The notes beneath the pieces were generated by a model. It saw nothing but the letters and a program-made list of their open reading frames with translations, was not told the DNA's origin and made no database searches. Below, one piece after another: positions 8,506 to 16,576 of a DNA stretch of 64,000 nt (its first letter is position 1; every line of letters begins with the position of its first letter). The stretch covers positions 434,001 through 498,000 of the forward strand of contig NZ_RQFT01000003.1 of the NCBI RefSeq assembly GCF_004769525.1, in the 5' to 3' direction. The DNA comes from Leptospira bouyouniensis (lineage in GTDB: Bacteria; Spirochaetota; Leptospiria; Leptospirales; Leptospiraceae). The position numbers were made by a program, and so were the translations under genes.

Positions 8506-8944
8506 ACCAGAAACAAAAGAATTACTTTCCGCCATCCAAGATTTTATGATGAAGGAATTGCTTCCTAAATTGGAAGATGATGATTTATTATCCTATAAAA
8601 CACTAGTTTCATGGAATATGTTAGGAGTAATCGCAAGAGAATTCGAAAATTCAGAATATACAAACTCTTGGAATGAAATCTTAGAATCTAATCTTTCTGT
8701 TTCAGAGATAGAAAAACAATATCCTTTAGATTCTTTTCGTAGACTAACGAAAAAAGAAAAATACCAAGTATTATTTGAATGGAATCGAAATTTAGCAGAA
8801 ATGATTCGTAATCAATCAATACATTCTAAATTGAAAAATCAAAAAACTGTTTTGGATACAAAACCAAAAGGTAAAGTATGGAATATCGTTAAATCTCAAT
8901 TGAAAGAGAACCTTTCTGTTTCAAATCCGAGGTTTCAAACATAA
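8495..8944 (+). CDS. DUF6285 / LvaB-like small protein
   Basis: About 149 residues from ATG 8495, which lies inside the last codons of the kinase gene (11-bp overlap). An upstream extension to 8369 is rejected because it would lie within the kinase. The sequence is helical, beginning RPETKELLSAIQDFMMKELLPKL and containing SWNMLGVIAREFE. This matches my memory of the small partner encoded between or beside LvaA and LvaC and needed for LvaA kinase activity. The call rests on size, helical pattern and position. Confidence 0.7.
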   Translation: MQYRPETKELLSAIQDFMMKELLPKLEDDDLLSYKTLVSWNMLGVIAREFENSEYTNSWNEILESNLSVSEIEKQYPLDSFRRLTKKEKYQVLFEWNRNLAEMIRNQSIHSKLKNQKTVLDTKPKGKVWNIVKSQLKENLSVSNPRFQT

Positions 8945-9658
8945 ATGTCTTATTTGTATTTAGTTAGGCATGGGCAAGCAGACCGACTTGGAAAAAACTA
9001 CGACCAATTAACAGAGATTGGATGGAAACAAGCTAAGTTACTAGGTGAATATTTTAAAAACCAACGTATTGAATTTGATTCAGTTTTTACTGGTACTTTA
9101 AACCGACAAAAACAAACTGCAGAAGGGATCATTAAAAGTTTTACATCGGATTTATTTTGTATTCCTGAACCATTACAAAATTCGGCATGGGATGAATTTG
9201 ATTCTAGGATGTGGCTTGGCATCGCTGCCAAAATTCGAAATTCAAATCAACATTTTGCAAATCTTTATGAATCATATAAAAATGCTTGGGAAGAAGGAAA
9301 AGAGGAAACAAGACAATATTTCCAAGAACTAATACAACTCGTGTTAGCGGATTGGGTGAATGGAGTTTGGGATCCGGTGGAACCGTATACTTTTGAAGAA
9401 TATGTAGAAAAAGTTTCATTTGGTCCAAAAGAAATTCCAAACGATGTGAAAAGTACTTTGGTTGTTTCGTCGAGTACTCCGATTGCCATTATGATGGGAC
9501 TCTCATGTAAAATGGATCGAAAAGAATATCCCATTTTTATGAAATCGATTTTGAACTCTTCTCTCAGTGTATTTCATCGTGATTCAAACGGTTGGGAACC
9601 AGTAAGTTGGAATGGTACTCCTCACTTACAAGATCCAAATTTAATTACTATTGTTTGA
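8945..9658 (+). CDS. Histidine phosphatase family protein
   Basis: A 237-residue branch-1 histidine phosphatase. The phospho-acceptor motif YLVRHGQAD is at residues 5-13; TGTLNRQKQTAEGI supplies the second Arg, and SSSTPIAIMMG is in the usual place of the second catalytic His motif, but the His itself is not obvious there. The ATG directly abuts the stop of the LvaB-like gene, so it belongs to the same operon. ACAD10 carries an additional phosphatase-type (HAD) domain, so a phosphatase in this operon may be functionally parallel. The specific substrate cannot be read from sequence. Confidence 0.8.
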   Translation: MSYLYLVRHGQADRLGKNYDQLTEIGWKQAKLLGEYFKNQRIEFDSVFTGTLNRQKQTAEGIIKSFTSDLFCIPEPLQNSAWDEFDSRMWLGIAAKIRNSNQHFANLYESYKNAWEEGKEETRQYFQELIQLVLADWVNGVWDPVEPYTFEEYVEKVSFGPKEIPNDVKSTLVVSSSTPIAIMMGLSCKMDRKEYPIFMKSILNSSLSVFHRDSNGWEPVSWNGTPHLQDPNLITIV

Positions 9659-9678
9659 ATCTGTTTTGTAGAACCACT

Positions 9679-10371
9679 TCACTGGGCAAAGGAAGAAAGT
9701 AACTTAACTCGGCTTTTTGCTTTCTGCCCCCAACCAGATCTTGGAAAATTTTTATGTAGATGGTCCATAGCAGCCAATTCTTCTTCATTCGTTTTGCTAA
9801 ACCGAACTTTAATTTTTGGTTCTTCTTGGAATTTAAAATCTACAGTGACATGAAAACTTCCCATAAATACGACTGTGCCAGGTTGTAAATCTACTCTTGA
9901 TTTACGAATGTCTTCTAAGTCAAAGTCGATATCAATTTTATTCGGTTGTTTAGTGCTACTAAAGGCAAAATCAGAAGCACCACGATTAAGTAAATGAATG
10001 GCATCATAAATTTCGTATTGGCCTTCTTTTAAATTTTGAAAGTAATAATAATGTTCTGAACTTTCACTGTATTCTATTGATTTATCCCCTTTTCGTAAGG
10101 AAACTTTTTGGAATCTGGGGTCAATAAGTTCGTCAAGAATCATTTCATCTTTAACTATTGTCATGTGAACTATGATCAAACTACTTTGCGAATTTTTAGG
10201 ACCAAAACTTGAACACTCAGGGAATAAATAGGTTACAAGAAACAGGATTAAAAGTTTCCGAAAGATTCCTGAGGTCATAGACTCCCATTTGGATATTTTT
10301 TTTGTATTTGATTGCATTGCTGATTCAGATACTTGATTCGGTTGGATTGGATTTTCCGAATTCGTGCTCAT
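9679..10371 (-). CDS. Hypothetical lipoprotein or membrane-anchored protein
   Basis: Up to 230 residues from ATG 10371. A hydrophobic segment LLILFLVTYLFPECSS begins about residue 40. An ATG at 10278 (MTSGIFRK) would place this segment as a normal lipoprotein signal with the Cys at the end, and has GGGAG just upstream, so it is a real alternative start. Glu at the -1 position makes the lipobox unusual. The body is beta-rich with repeated charged strands (KFQEEPKIKVRFSK). No known domain recognised. Convergent with the histidine phosphatase gene 20 bp away. Confidence 0.65.
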   Translation of the reverse strand: MSTNSENPIQPNQVSESAMQSNTKKISKWESMTSGIFRKLLILFLVTYLFPECSSFGPKNSQSSLIIVHMTIVKDEMILDELIDPRFQKVSLRKGDKSIEYSESSEHYYYFQNLKEGQYEIYDAIHLLNRGASDFAFSSTKQPNKIDIDFDLEDIRKSRVDLQPGTVVFMGSFHVTVDFKFQEEPKIKVRFSKTNEEELAAMDHLHKNFPRSGWGQKAKSRVKLLSSFAQ

Positions 10372-10385
10372 ATTTCACAAAGTCC

Positions 10386-11402
10386 TTAACCCATTGGGTA
10401 TTGAATTTTTTTGGATACAGCATTGATCTCAGTTAAAATTTCATCAGAAAGGATCACATCTGTAGCTTTTAATGATTCTTCTAATTGTTCCACAGTATTT
10501 GCCCCAATGATGGTGGACGCGACAAAATCATGTTGTTTACTCCAAGCAACGGACATGACAGTGGAACTCATGCCATACTTTGTTGCAATCTCCATAAGTT
10601 CTTTTGTGGAAGCTAATGTTTGTTCATTCAAAAACCGATTTGACATTCTTTTTTGTCGTTCCCCTTCAGCCATATAACGTACAAACCTTGCACCTTCCGG
10701 TTTGGTAGTACCATTGTATTTTCCAGTCAATACTCCTCCCGCAAGTGGAGAATATGGTAGTAAAGAGACTCCTTCTTTTCGACATACTTGCGCTAACTCG
10801 TCTTCAAATCGTCGATTGAGAATCGAAAAATTATTTTGAATGGAATCGTATCGAATTAAATTGTATTTATCTGAAGTCCAAAGACTTTTCATAAGTCCAA
10901 AGGAGGTTTCATTGGAACATCCGGCATAACGGATTTTTCCTTCTTCTTTTAATTCGGTGAGTGCTTCCATAGTTTCATTATAGGAAACATCATGGTCAGG
11001 CCAATGAGTTTGGTACAAATCAATTGTTTCGACACCTAATCTTTGTAAGGAGCCTTCAATTGCCCTTCGAATATGGTATTTGTCAAGAGCGGTTTTCCCT
11101 TCGCGAAGTGGTGGACTAAACCATCCATGGCCGGGACCTGCAACTTTCGTTGCTATGATGATTCCATCTCTTGGTTTTGTTTTGATCCATTTGCCAAAAA
11201 TTTCTTCTGTTCGATGCACCCAAGATTTTTGAGGAGGGACAGGATAAATTTCTGCTGTATCATAAAAATCAATTCCAGCATCATAAGCACGATCTAAAAT
11301 TTTGAAAGCTTCATCTTCATTGCATGAAGATCCAAATGTCATAGTTCCCATACAAATTTCGGAAACTACCATTCCTGTTTTGCCAAGTCTTCGTTTTTTC
11401 AT
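10386..11402 (-). CDS. Aldo/keto reductase (Tas-like)
   Basis: A 338-residue NADPH-dependent oxidoreductase with a TIM-barrel fold. The catalytic tetrad is visible: [12 protein letters not shown] supplies Asp and Tyr, IIATKV supplies Lys and LYQTHWPDH supplies His. The C-terminal coenzyme motif [12 protein letters not shown] is present. The EIYPVPPQ segment resembles the E. coli Tas subgroup. It is the third gene of a minus-strand unit rppH-acyP-aldo/keto reductase and starts 1 bp after the acylphosphatase stop. The substrate is unknown. Confidence 0.9.
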   Translation of the reverse strand: MKKRRLGKTGMVVSEICMGTMTFGSSCNEDEAFKILDRAYDAGIDFYDTAEIYPVPPQKSWVHRTEEIFGKWIKTKPRDGIIIATKVAGPGHGWFSPPLREGKTALDKYHIRRAIEGSLQRLGVETIDLYQTHWPDHDVSYNETMEALTELKEEGKIRYAGCSNETSFGLMKSLWTSDKYNLIRYDSIQNNFSILNRRFEDELAQVCRKEGVSLLPYSPLAGGVLTGKYNGTTKPEGARFVRYMAEGERQKRMSNRFLNEQTLASTKELMEIATKYGMSSTVMSVAWSKQHDFVASTIIGANTVEQLEESLKATDVILSDEILTEINAVSKKIQYPMG

Positions 11403-11403
11403 G

Positions 11404-11691
11404 TTATTTTTTGATTAAAAAAGTTTTAAATTGGTTTTTGGGATCACTCCACTCAATGACATGATCTTTCACTTTTGCTTTCGTGGGACCTCTTTGCATG
11501 GCTCGGTATAAATCTTCGATAAAAAGTTTATCACCTTCGACAACTGCTTCTACTTCCCCGTTTGGTAAGTTTTGAGTGTATCCTTTGAGTCTCATTTCTT
11601 GGGCTTTTTGTAAGATATAATACCGAAAACCCACACCTTGTACGGTTCCCCGTATTAAAATTCTTGCTCTTGCTTCTTCTGATTTTCCCAA
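11404..11691 (-). CDS. acyP: Acylphosphatase
   Basis: 95 residues. The signature [11 protein letters not shown] at residues 15-25 contains the catalytic Arg, and [17 protein letters not shown] contains the catalytic Asn. It hydrolyses acyl phosphates such as acetyl- or carbamoyl-phosphate in the cytoplasm. Length matches the family (about 90-100). It sits between the Nudix gene (21 bp upstream) and the aldo/keto reductase gene (1 bp downstream) on the minus strand. Confidence 0.95.
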   Translation of the reverse strand: MGKSEEARARILIRGTVQGVGFRYYILQKAQEMRLKGYTQNLPNGEVEAVVEGDKLFIEDLYRAMQRGPTKAKVKDHVIEWSDPKNQFKTFLIKK

Positions 11692-11712
11692 AGATTATCT
11701 CCTTCTTTTACC

Positions 11713-12204
11713 CTACTTGGTTTTTATATTCTGTGCAATGTAATTTTGAATTGCTGCTTTAAAAATAGGAACAAACTTTTCATAAACGGGTCGTTTGAAA
11801 TCAACTACCGCTTGTATAGTATCCTCAATTTCCATATGTTGGATGGTCAAAAACTCTTGCTCATGGTGAACCAAATCACAATCATCTAATCCTCCGTCCC
11901 AAAAAAACAATATCCATCTTTGCAATTGACCACGAAACTTTTGTAAATGGGAATTGAGTCCCAAAGAATTAGGAAAGTCATAAGGAATCCAATCTGGATA
12001 CTCAGTCACATAAGTTGCCTTTTTGATCCCCAGTTCTTCGTATAATTCACGTTTAGCGGCTTCTAAATAATCCTCTTCTTCATCGATCCCCCCTTGTGGG
12101 AATTGCCAGGAGCCGGGGAATTGAATTCGTTCTCCAACGATGACTTTTCCTAAAGAGTTAAATACTACCATTCCTACATTTTTGCGGTAGGGTTTGTTTG
12201 TCAT
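11713..12204 (-). CDS. rppH: RNA pyrophosphohydrolase-like Nudix hydrolase
   Basis: About 163 residues from ATG 12204 (MTNKPYRKNVGM). The frame extends 9 codons upstream, but RppH homologues begin at this conserved N-terminus. The Nudix box GGIDEEEDYLEAAKRELYEELGI is complete (G-x5-E-x7-RE-x2-EE-x-G). FPGSWQFPQGGID before it, and the late QRWILFFWDG region, are typical of RppH/NudH/IalA, which removes pyrophosphate from 5'-triphosphorylated RNA to start decay. It leads the minus-strand rppH-acyP-aldo/keto reductase unit and is divergent from sixA. Confidence 0.88.
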   Translation of the reverse strand: MTNKPYRKNVGMVVFNSLGKVIVGERIQFPGSWQFPQGGIDEEEDYLEAAKRELYEELGIKKATYVTEYPDWIPYDFPNSLGLNSHLQKFRGQLQRWILFFWDGGLDDCDLVHHEQEFLTIQHMEIEDTIQAVVDFKRPVYEKFVPIFKAAIQNYIAQNIKTK

Positions 12205-12303
12205 AATCGTTAGAATGCCTCTCTCATCCATTTTCGCAAGAAATTCCTTAATTTTTTGTTTCTTGGGAAATCCGAGGTTTCAATCTTGGGTTTAGGAGAT
12301 AGT

Positions 12304-12792
12304 ATGAAGATCATTTTGGTTCGTCACGGTGAGGCAGAAAACTCCACCCCTACCATTTCCGATACACAAAGGGAACTCACTGACAAAGGAAAGAGCGATA
12401 TTCATAAAATCGGAAAGTTCATTAAAAATTCCTCTTTATCAGTCAAACAAGTTTATTATAGTCCATATACAAGAACCAAACACACAGCAGAGATTCTTTC
12501 CGAAGAATTGAAATACAAGGGAGAGATGGTTGCTTCAGATGACTTGGCTGCGGGAAGAGGTTGTACCGATATTATTTCCTGTTTGGTCAATTTCACAAAT
12601 TCCGATACTGTTTTGTTAGTTGGTCATAATCCTGATATCACTTATTTTGCAGCCAAACTACTTGGGAATTCCAGCGTTGCAGAAAATTTAGTATTCCAAC
12701 CTGGTTCTACTATTGCCATCAACGTTGCACGAGAAAAATTTGACCACGGCCAAATCATTTGGGCCATTTCACCTGATAATCTTGGAATATAA
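12304..12792 (+). CDS. sixA: SixA-type phosphohistidine phosphatase
   Basis: About 162 residues from ATG 12304, preceded by TAGGAGA with 4-bp spacing. An upstream in-frame start at 12256 is less likely. ILVRHGEAE holds the phospho-acceptor His, YYSPYTRTKHTAEIL the second conserved arginine region and LLVGHNPDI the second catalytic His. Small size and layout match SixA, which dephosphorylates histidine-phosphotransfer domains. A broader PGAM-family role cannot be excluded. It is followed by tRNA-Pro 70 bp downstream. Confidence 0.82.
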   Translation: MKIILVRHGEAENSTPTISDTQRELTDKGKSDIHKIGKFIKNSSLSVKQVYYSPYTRTKHTAEILSEELKYKGEMVASDDLAAGRGCTDIISCLVNFTNSDTVLLVGHNPDITYFAAKLLGNSSVAENLVFQPGSTIAINVAREKFDHGQIIWAISPDNLGI

Positions 12793-12862
12793 TTTGAATT
12801 TAAGTTCAAAAACAGTAAGACTTGACCAACATTGTGACACCAGGTTTTTGGATTTCATAACA

Positions 12863-12934
12863 CGGGGTGTAGCGCAGCGGTAGCGCACTTGTCTGGGGGG
12901 CAAGGGGTCGCCGGTTCAAATCCGGTCACTCCGA
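12863..12934 (+). tRNA. tRNA-Pro (anticodon GGG)
   Basis: A 72-nt cloverleaf. Acceptor CGGGGTG pairs with CACTCCG (one G-T), with discriminator A. The D arm is GCGC/GCGC, the anticodon stem CTTGT/GCAAG with loop CTGGGGG (anticodon GGG), and the T arm CCGGTTCAAATCCGG. CCA is not encoded. C1 with the GGG anticodon fits proline. Confidence 0.94.
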
Positions 12935-12950
12935 TTGTTTGGCATTTTTT

Positions 12951-12982
12951 AAAAAACCCAGCAGGTTTGAGCACAAACCTGC
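12951..12982 (-). terminator. Intrinsic terminator of the phasin-like gene
   Basis: An 8-bp perfect stem (GCAGGTTT 12961-12968, AAACCTGC 12975-12982) with a six-base loop. On the minus strand it is followed after four bases by a run of six T (12956-12951). It lies 40 bp downstream of the minus-strand gene ending at 13022 and also separates it from tRNA-Pro. Confidence 0.65.
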
Positions 12983-13021
12983 CGGTAGAAAATTCAGGAT
13001 GGTGAGATGAAAAAATAAAAC

Positions 13022-13312
13022 TTAAGAAGGTTTATTGTCTTTGCCTTCTTTCACTTGGTCGAGATACTTCACAACATTATCTTTGAGTTCCTCAAAACGC
13101 ACGATCCCCCAAGCAACACCCATTTTCACTTTTAGGGCTTTATCACTTGTGTCGCTTTCGCCTTGTTCTTTCAGCTTTTGAAAGTTCGTTTCAAATTGGC
13201 TTTTTTTCTCGTTTAAGTCCACAACGAGTTTCTCCCAAACCTCTTTCGAAGTTTTGACAGCACCAATTCCAGCGTTCACGATATCTTGTAGTTTGTTTTC
13301 CACGTTGCTCAT
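13022..13312 (-). CDS. Phasin-related small helical protein
   Basis: 96 residues, strongly helical and charged, with a hydrophobic heptad-like N-terminal half (LQDIVNAGIGAVKTSKEVWEKL). The pattern and length resemble the poly(hydroxyalkanoate) granule-associated (phasin/PhaF-like) domain, as often noted in Leptospira small proteins. A phasin would coat polyester granules, but no PHA synthase is in this window, so the function is open. A good intrinsic terminator follows. Divergent from the paraoxonase-like lipoprotein gene. Confidence 0.65.
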   Translation of the reverse strand: MSNVENKLQDIVNAGIGAVKTSKEVWEKLVVDLNEKKSQFETNFQKLKEQGESDTSDKALKVKMGVAWGIVRFEELKDNVVKYLDQVKEGKDNKPS

Positions 13313-13405
13313 CGGAGGGAACTCCTTCTTAGTTCCATTATTTTGCAGTGCACAATAATGTCTAGAAAGAAATTGATAGTGGAAACTGAATTCTTACGGT
13401 AAAAT

Positions 13406-14452
13406 GTGCAGATGCGTATCCCTCAATTTTGGACAATTTTATCCATTTTCACCCTTTTTACCTCCTTTGTGGCTTGTGGAGGCCAAATCCAAGAAAAACC
13501 CATCGCCGGTTGTGAACGAATTTCAGGAACTCCTGGCCCGGAAGACTTCGACCTCATCCGAGACGCATCGATTGTTGTTGTTTCTTCCCATGAAAGGCGG
13601 AATGGATTAAAAGACATCGGAGCATTGTATGAAATCTCCTTTGCCAATCCAAACCAAAAGTTAGAAGCCAAAAAAATCGAAACTAATTATCCAGATAATT
13701 TCCGACCACATGGAATCAGTTATGCGAAAGTAAACGGAGTGGATACATTAGCTGCGATTTCTCACACTCTCGTCGATGAAAATCCACACACACTCGAAAT
13801 TTTCGAAAGATCCAAACCTGGAAAATGGACTCATATAAAAACTTTAAGTGATCCATCCCTCACAAGTCCCAATGATATCTTTATGAATGAGTTAGGCGAA
13901 ATATTTACTTCAAATGACAATGGGACAAGTAATTCCTTTCGAAAGTATTGGGATATGATCATTCGGAGTGGGAGAGCAGATGTATCTTATTATGATGGAA
14001 AAACATTCCAAACCTTGGGTGTTCCGGTCATGCTTGGAAATGGAATTTACATTCGCAAAAATGGAAAACAAGAACTCTTGTATCGATCTGTGTTTTCCGA
14101 AAAAGCAATTCGTGTTTATGAAGTGAATCGATTGGATGGTAAACTCCAATTGAAATATTTAGAATCGATTCAAATTGGCGCAGGTCCTGATAATATTTTG
14201 GAAGATGATACTGGAATGTTATGGCTTGCAGCCCATGATTCAACTTACAAATTCATTCGTCATGTGATGAATCGAACCAATTTAGCACCAACTCGTGTAT
14301 TCAAAATCAATCCCAATACGAAAGAAGTAACGGAAGTATATGCAAATGAAGGTGCGGAAATTTCAGCAGGAAGCACAGGTTTGGTCTATAAAGATAAACT
14401 ACTTATCTCCCAAGTTTTCGAAAACTATTTATTGGTTTGTCCAAAGCCTTGA
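13406..14452 (+). CDS. Paraoxonase/arylesterase-like lipoprotein (six-bladed beta-propeller)
   Basis: A 348-residue predicted lipoprotein. Signal FTLFTSFVAC ends in a good lipobox with Cys near residue 24. The mature part resembles the serum paraoxonase / SMP-30 fold: PEDFDL early, RPHGISY with its conserved His, TSPNDIFM with the calcium-binding Asn-Asp, and GPDNILEDDTGMLWLAAH late. Such enzymes are calcium-dependent lactonases or esterases, here probably periplasmic or outer-membrane-attached. ATG 13406 or ATG 13412 could be the start; both give an intact signal. Confidence 0.8.
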   Translation: MQMRIPQFWTILSIFTLFTSFVACGGQIQEKPIAGCERISGTPGPEDFDLIRDASIVVVSSHERRNGLKDIGALYEISFANPNQKLEAKKIETNYPDNFRPHGISYAKVNGVDTLAAISHTLVDENPHTLEIFERSKPGKWTHIKTLSDPSLTSPNDIFMNELGEIFTSNDNGTSNSFRKYWDMIIRSGRADVSYYDGKTFQTLGVPVMLGNGIYIRKNGKQELLYRSVFSEKAIRVYEVNRLDGKLQLKYLESIQIGAGPDNILEDDTGMLWLAAHDSTYKFIRHVMNRTNLAPTRVFKINPNTKEVTEVYANEGAEISAGSTGLVYKDKLLISQVFENYLLVCPKP

Positions 14453-14469
14453 TATAGCAATATAACAAA

Positions 14470-14506
14470 CGCAATACGATAATAATGCAGATGTTGTCGT
14501 ATTGCG
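14470..14506. promoter_or_regulatory. Perfect 10-bp inverted repeat upstream of the YdeI-like gene
   Basis: CGCAATACGA (14470-14479) and TCGTATTGCG (14497-14506) are exact inverted repeats separated by 17 bp, centred 57 bp before the ATG at 14545. No T-tract follows, so a terminator is unlikely. The spacing fits an operator for a dimeric regulator or an RNA hairpin in the leader. Confidence 0.4.
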
Positions 14507-14544
14507 GTGAAAAAGATTCACCAACTTACCCCAATGGAAATTCT

Positions 14545-15126
14545 ATGGCTTTAATAAAAGAGACTGTCATTCAATCTTTTTCTTCCCCAAAAGAATGGAA
14601 TACGTGGCTTTCAGACAATTTTGATTCAAATCATGATGGTGTTTGGCTTCGCATATACAAGAAAAACTCCGGGGTCAAAACAATCACTTATGATGAAGCC
14701 TTAGAGGAAGCACTTTGTTTTGGTTGGATCGATAGCCTGAAAAAAACGTACGATGAATCTTCATGGATTCAAAAATTCACTCCCCGCAGGTCAAAAAGCA
14801 TTTGGTCGAAGCGGAATCGAGAGAAGGTTGAAAAACTAATCAAAGAAAAACGTTTGAAACCAAGTGGACTCAAGGAAGTAGAGGCTGCTAAAAAAGATGG
14901 GAGGTGGGAGAAGGCCTATGATTCACAAAGTAATATGGAAATTCCGAAGGATTTTTTAGTTCAATTAAAAAAGAACAAAAAAGCCCATGAATTTTTTAAA
15001 TCTCTCAATAAATCAAACCATTATGCAATCGCTTGGCGATTACAAACTGCGAAAAAACCAGAAACAAGAGAAAAACGAATGAACCAACTATTGGAAATGA
15101 TGGAAAACAAACAGAAATTACATTGA
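14545..15126 (+). CDS. YdeI/OmpD-associated family protein
   Basis: About 193 residues from ATG 14545. The frame opens at 14485 but that part spans the inverted repeat and has no family match. Family features are present: WLSDNFDSNHDGVWLRIYKK, then TYDEALEEALCFGWIDS, FTPRRSKSIWSKRN, and a C-terminal 'IPKDF...LKKNKKAHEFFKSL' block of the bacteriocin-protection YdeI/OmpD-associated module. The biochemical role is not established. No signal peptide, so cytoplasmic. Confidence 0.85.
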   Translation: MALIKETVIQSFSSPKEWNTWLSDNFDSNHDGVWLRIYKKNSGVKTITYDEALEEALCFGWIDSLKKTYDESSWIQKFTPRRSKSIWSKRNREKVEKLIKEKRLKPSGLKEVEAAKKDGRWEKAYDSQSNMEIPKDFLVQLKKNKKAHEFFKSLNKSNHYAIAWRLQTAKKPETREKRMNQLLEMMENKQKLH

Positions 15127-15194
15127 AATGATTTGGATTCATTGCAAATACACATCATAAAAGTTATGTAAAGAATCTTAATACTTAATACAAT

Positions 15195-15932
15195 ATGAAA
15201 AAAACCTATTCCCTTTTCATTCTCATGATTTTGTTTCCTTACGTATTCCTATGCTCGGATCAAAAACTCTCTCAAAAAACAAAAATTGCTGATCATCAAG
15301 AATGTGTTGTATTGATTCATGGGTTCCTCCGGTCTTCCAATCACTTAAAGAATTTGAGTAATTTTCTGATTGAGAAGGGTTATTATGTTGTGTCTATTGA
15401 TTATGAATCAACATCGATGTCCATTCCGGAAATTGCTGATTCCAATCTCTCAAATCTAGAAGACTTTTGCAAAAATCAAAAAATTCATTTTGTAACCCAT
15501 TCTCTTGGCGGAATTATACTTAGATCATATTTAAAAAGGAATCAAATCAAACATCTAGGAAAAATTGTCATGTTATCACCACCTAACAAGGGCAGTGAAG
15601 TGTCTGATTTCCTTTCTAAATTTAAATTTATTAATTTAATTCTTGGACCTGTCTTGTCACAACTGAAAACAGATCAAGATAGTTATGTGAATTCATTAGG
15701 ACTACCAAATTTTCAATTTGGAGTTATCATGGGAAACTTAACGATAGATCCAATTTCCTCCTATTTGATTCCTGGAGATGATGATGGTAAAGTTTCTATT
15801 GAAAACTCAAAATTAGAGAATATGAATGATTTTCTTTTAGTGGAAAGAACTCACAATTTTATCGTGGATGCACCAGAAGTCAAAGAAGCAATTTTAAATT
15901 ATTTCAAATTTGGCAAATTTAAAAATGAATGA
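15195..15932 (+). CDS. Alpha/beta-hydrolase lipoprotein (lipase-like)
   Basis: 245 residues with a lipoprotein signal (FILMILFPYVFLC). The alpha/beta-hydrolase core follows: oxyanion strand VVLIHGFLRSS, nucleophile elbow FVTHSLGG (G/T-H-S-L-G) and a late GDDDGKVSIENS/ERTHNF segment supplying Asp and His. It resembles triacylglycerol-lipase-like or PGAP1-like hydrolases that act on lipids. Likely exported and lipid-anchored. Convergent with ruvC, 19 bp apart. Confidence 0.85.
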   Translation: MKKTYSLFILMILFPYVFLCSDQKLSQKTKIADHQECVVLIHGFLRSSNHLKNLSNFLIEKGYYVVSIDYESTSMSIPEIADSNLSNLEDFCKNQKIHFVTHSLGGIILRSYLKRNQIKHLGKIVMLSPPNKGSEVSDFLSKFKFINLILGPVLSQLKTDQDSYVNSLGLPNFQFGVIMGNLTIDPISSYLIPGDDDGKVSIENSKLENMNDFLLVERTHNFIVDAPEVKEAILNYFKFGKFKNE

Positions 15933-15951
15933 ATGTTTCACCTAACTTCAT

Positions 15952-16443
15952 TTAAGTATTCAGACTTGTAGCCAATGACCTACCCACAAACGCACAAGCG
16001 ATGGCGTCCCAAGAGTCGTCATGGCCTTTTAAGTCTTTAAAACCTAATATCATTTGGATCGCCGCCCGAACTTCTTTTTTGGTGGCATTTCCTTTGGCGG
16101 AAATTCCTTTTTTGATTTGAGTGGCTGTGAGTGACACCATCGGAATTTGGTTTTCACCTAAGGTGAGTAAAATTACACCGCGGGATTCGGAAACCTTCAT
16201 TCCAGTGGTTGTGTTTTGTACGAAAAAGAGTTCTTCGACTGCCGCACATTCCGGTTGGAATTCGGAGAGAATCGATTGGAGTTCGGATCGAATTTGTAAT
16301 AAATTGTCGGGAGAAGGGGTCTTTGGAGCCACTTCAATCGTGCCATAAGACAAAAGTTCTGGGTTTCGGCGCATTCCTTCGGGAAAGGATAAAATGGCAT
16401 ACCCAACTCGGTGGGACCCTGGATCAATTCCGATGATTTTCAA
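15952..16443 (-). CDS. ruvC: Holliday junction endodeoxyribonuclease RuvC
   Basis: 163 residues, standard length. The RNase-H-like active site is complete: GIDPG (Asp7), AAVEELFF (Glu near 70) and HDDSWDAIACA (acidic pair near 142-146). NTTTGMKVSESRGVIL and KKGISAKGNATKKEV are RuvC hallmarks that contact DNA. It resolves Holliday junctions with RuvAB. Here it stands alone, divergent from the Mcd-like gene, so ruvAB must be elsewhere. Confidence 0.97.
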   Translation of the reverse strand: MKIIGIDPGSHRVGYAILSFPEGMRRNPELLSYGTIEVAPKTPSPDNLLQIRSELQSILSEFQPECAAVEELFFVQNTTTGMKVSESRGVILLTLGENQIPMVSLTATQIKKGISAKGNATKKEVRAAIQMILGFKDLKGHDDSWDAIACAFVGRSLATSLNT

Positions 16444-16576
16444 TCATTTATTTCCTAATTCGAATCTTAAGGACATTTTTGGCAAACCCAACCCAAAACC
16501 TAGTCTAAAAATGAAAATGACAGGGTACTTTCCTTCCGTATAGTGGAAGAAAACCACCCGCAGGAACGTTAAACAC

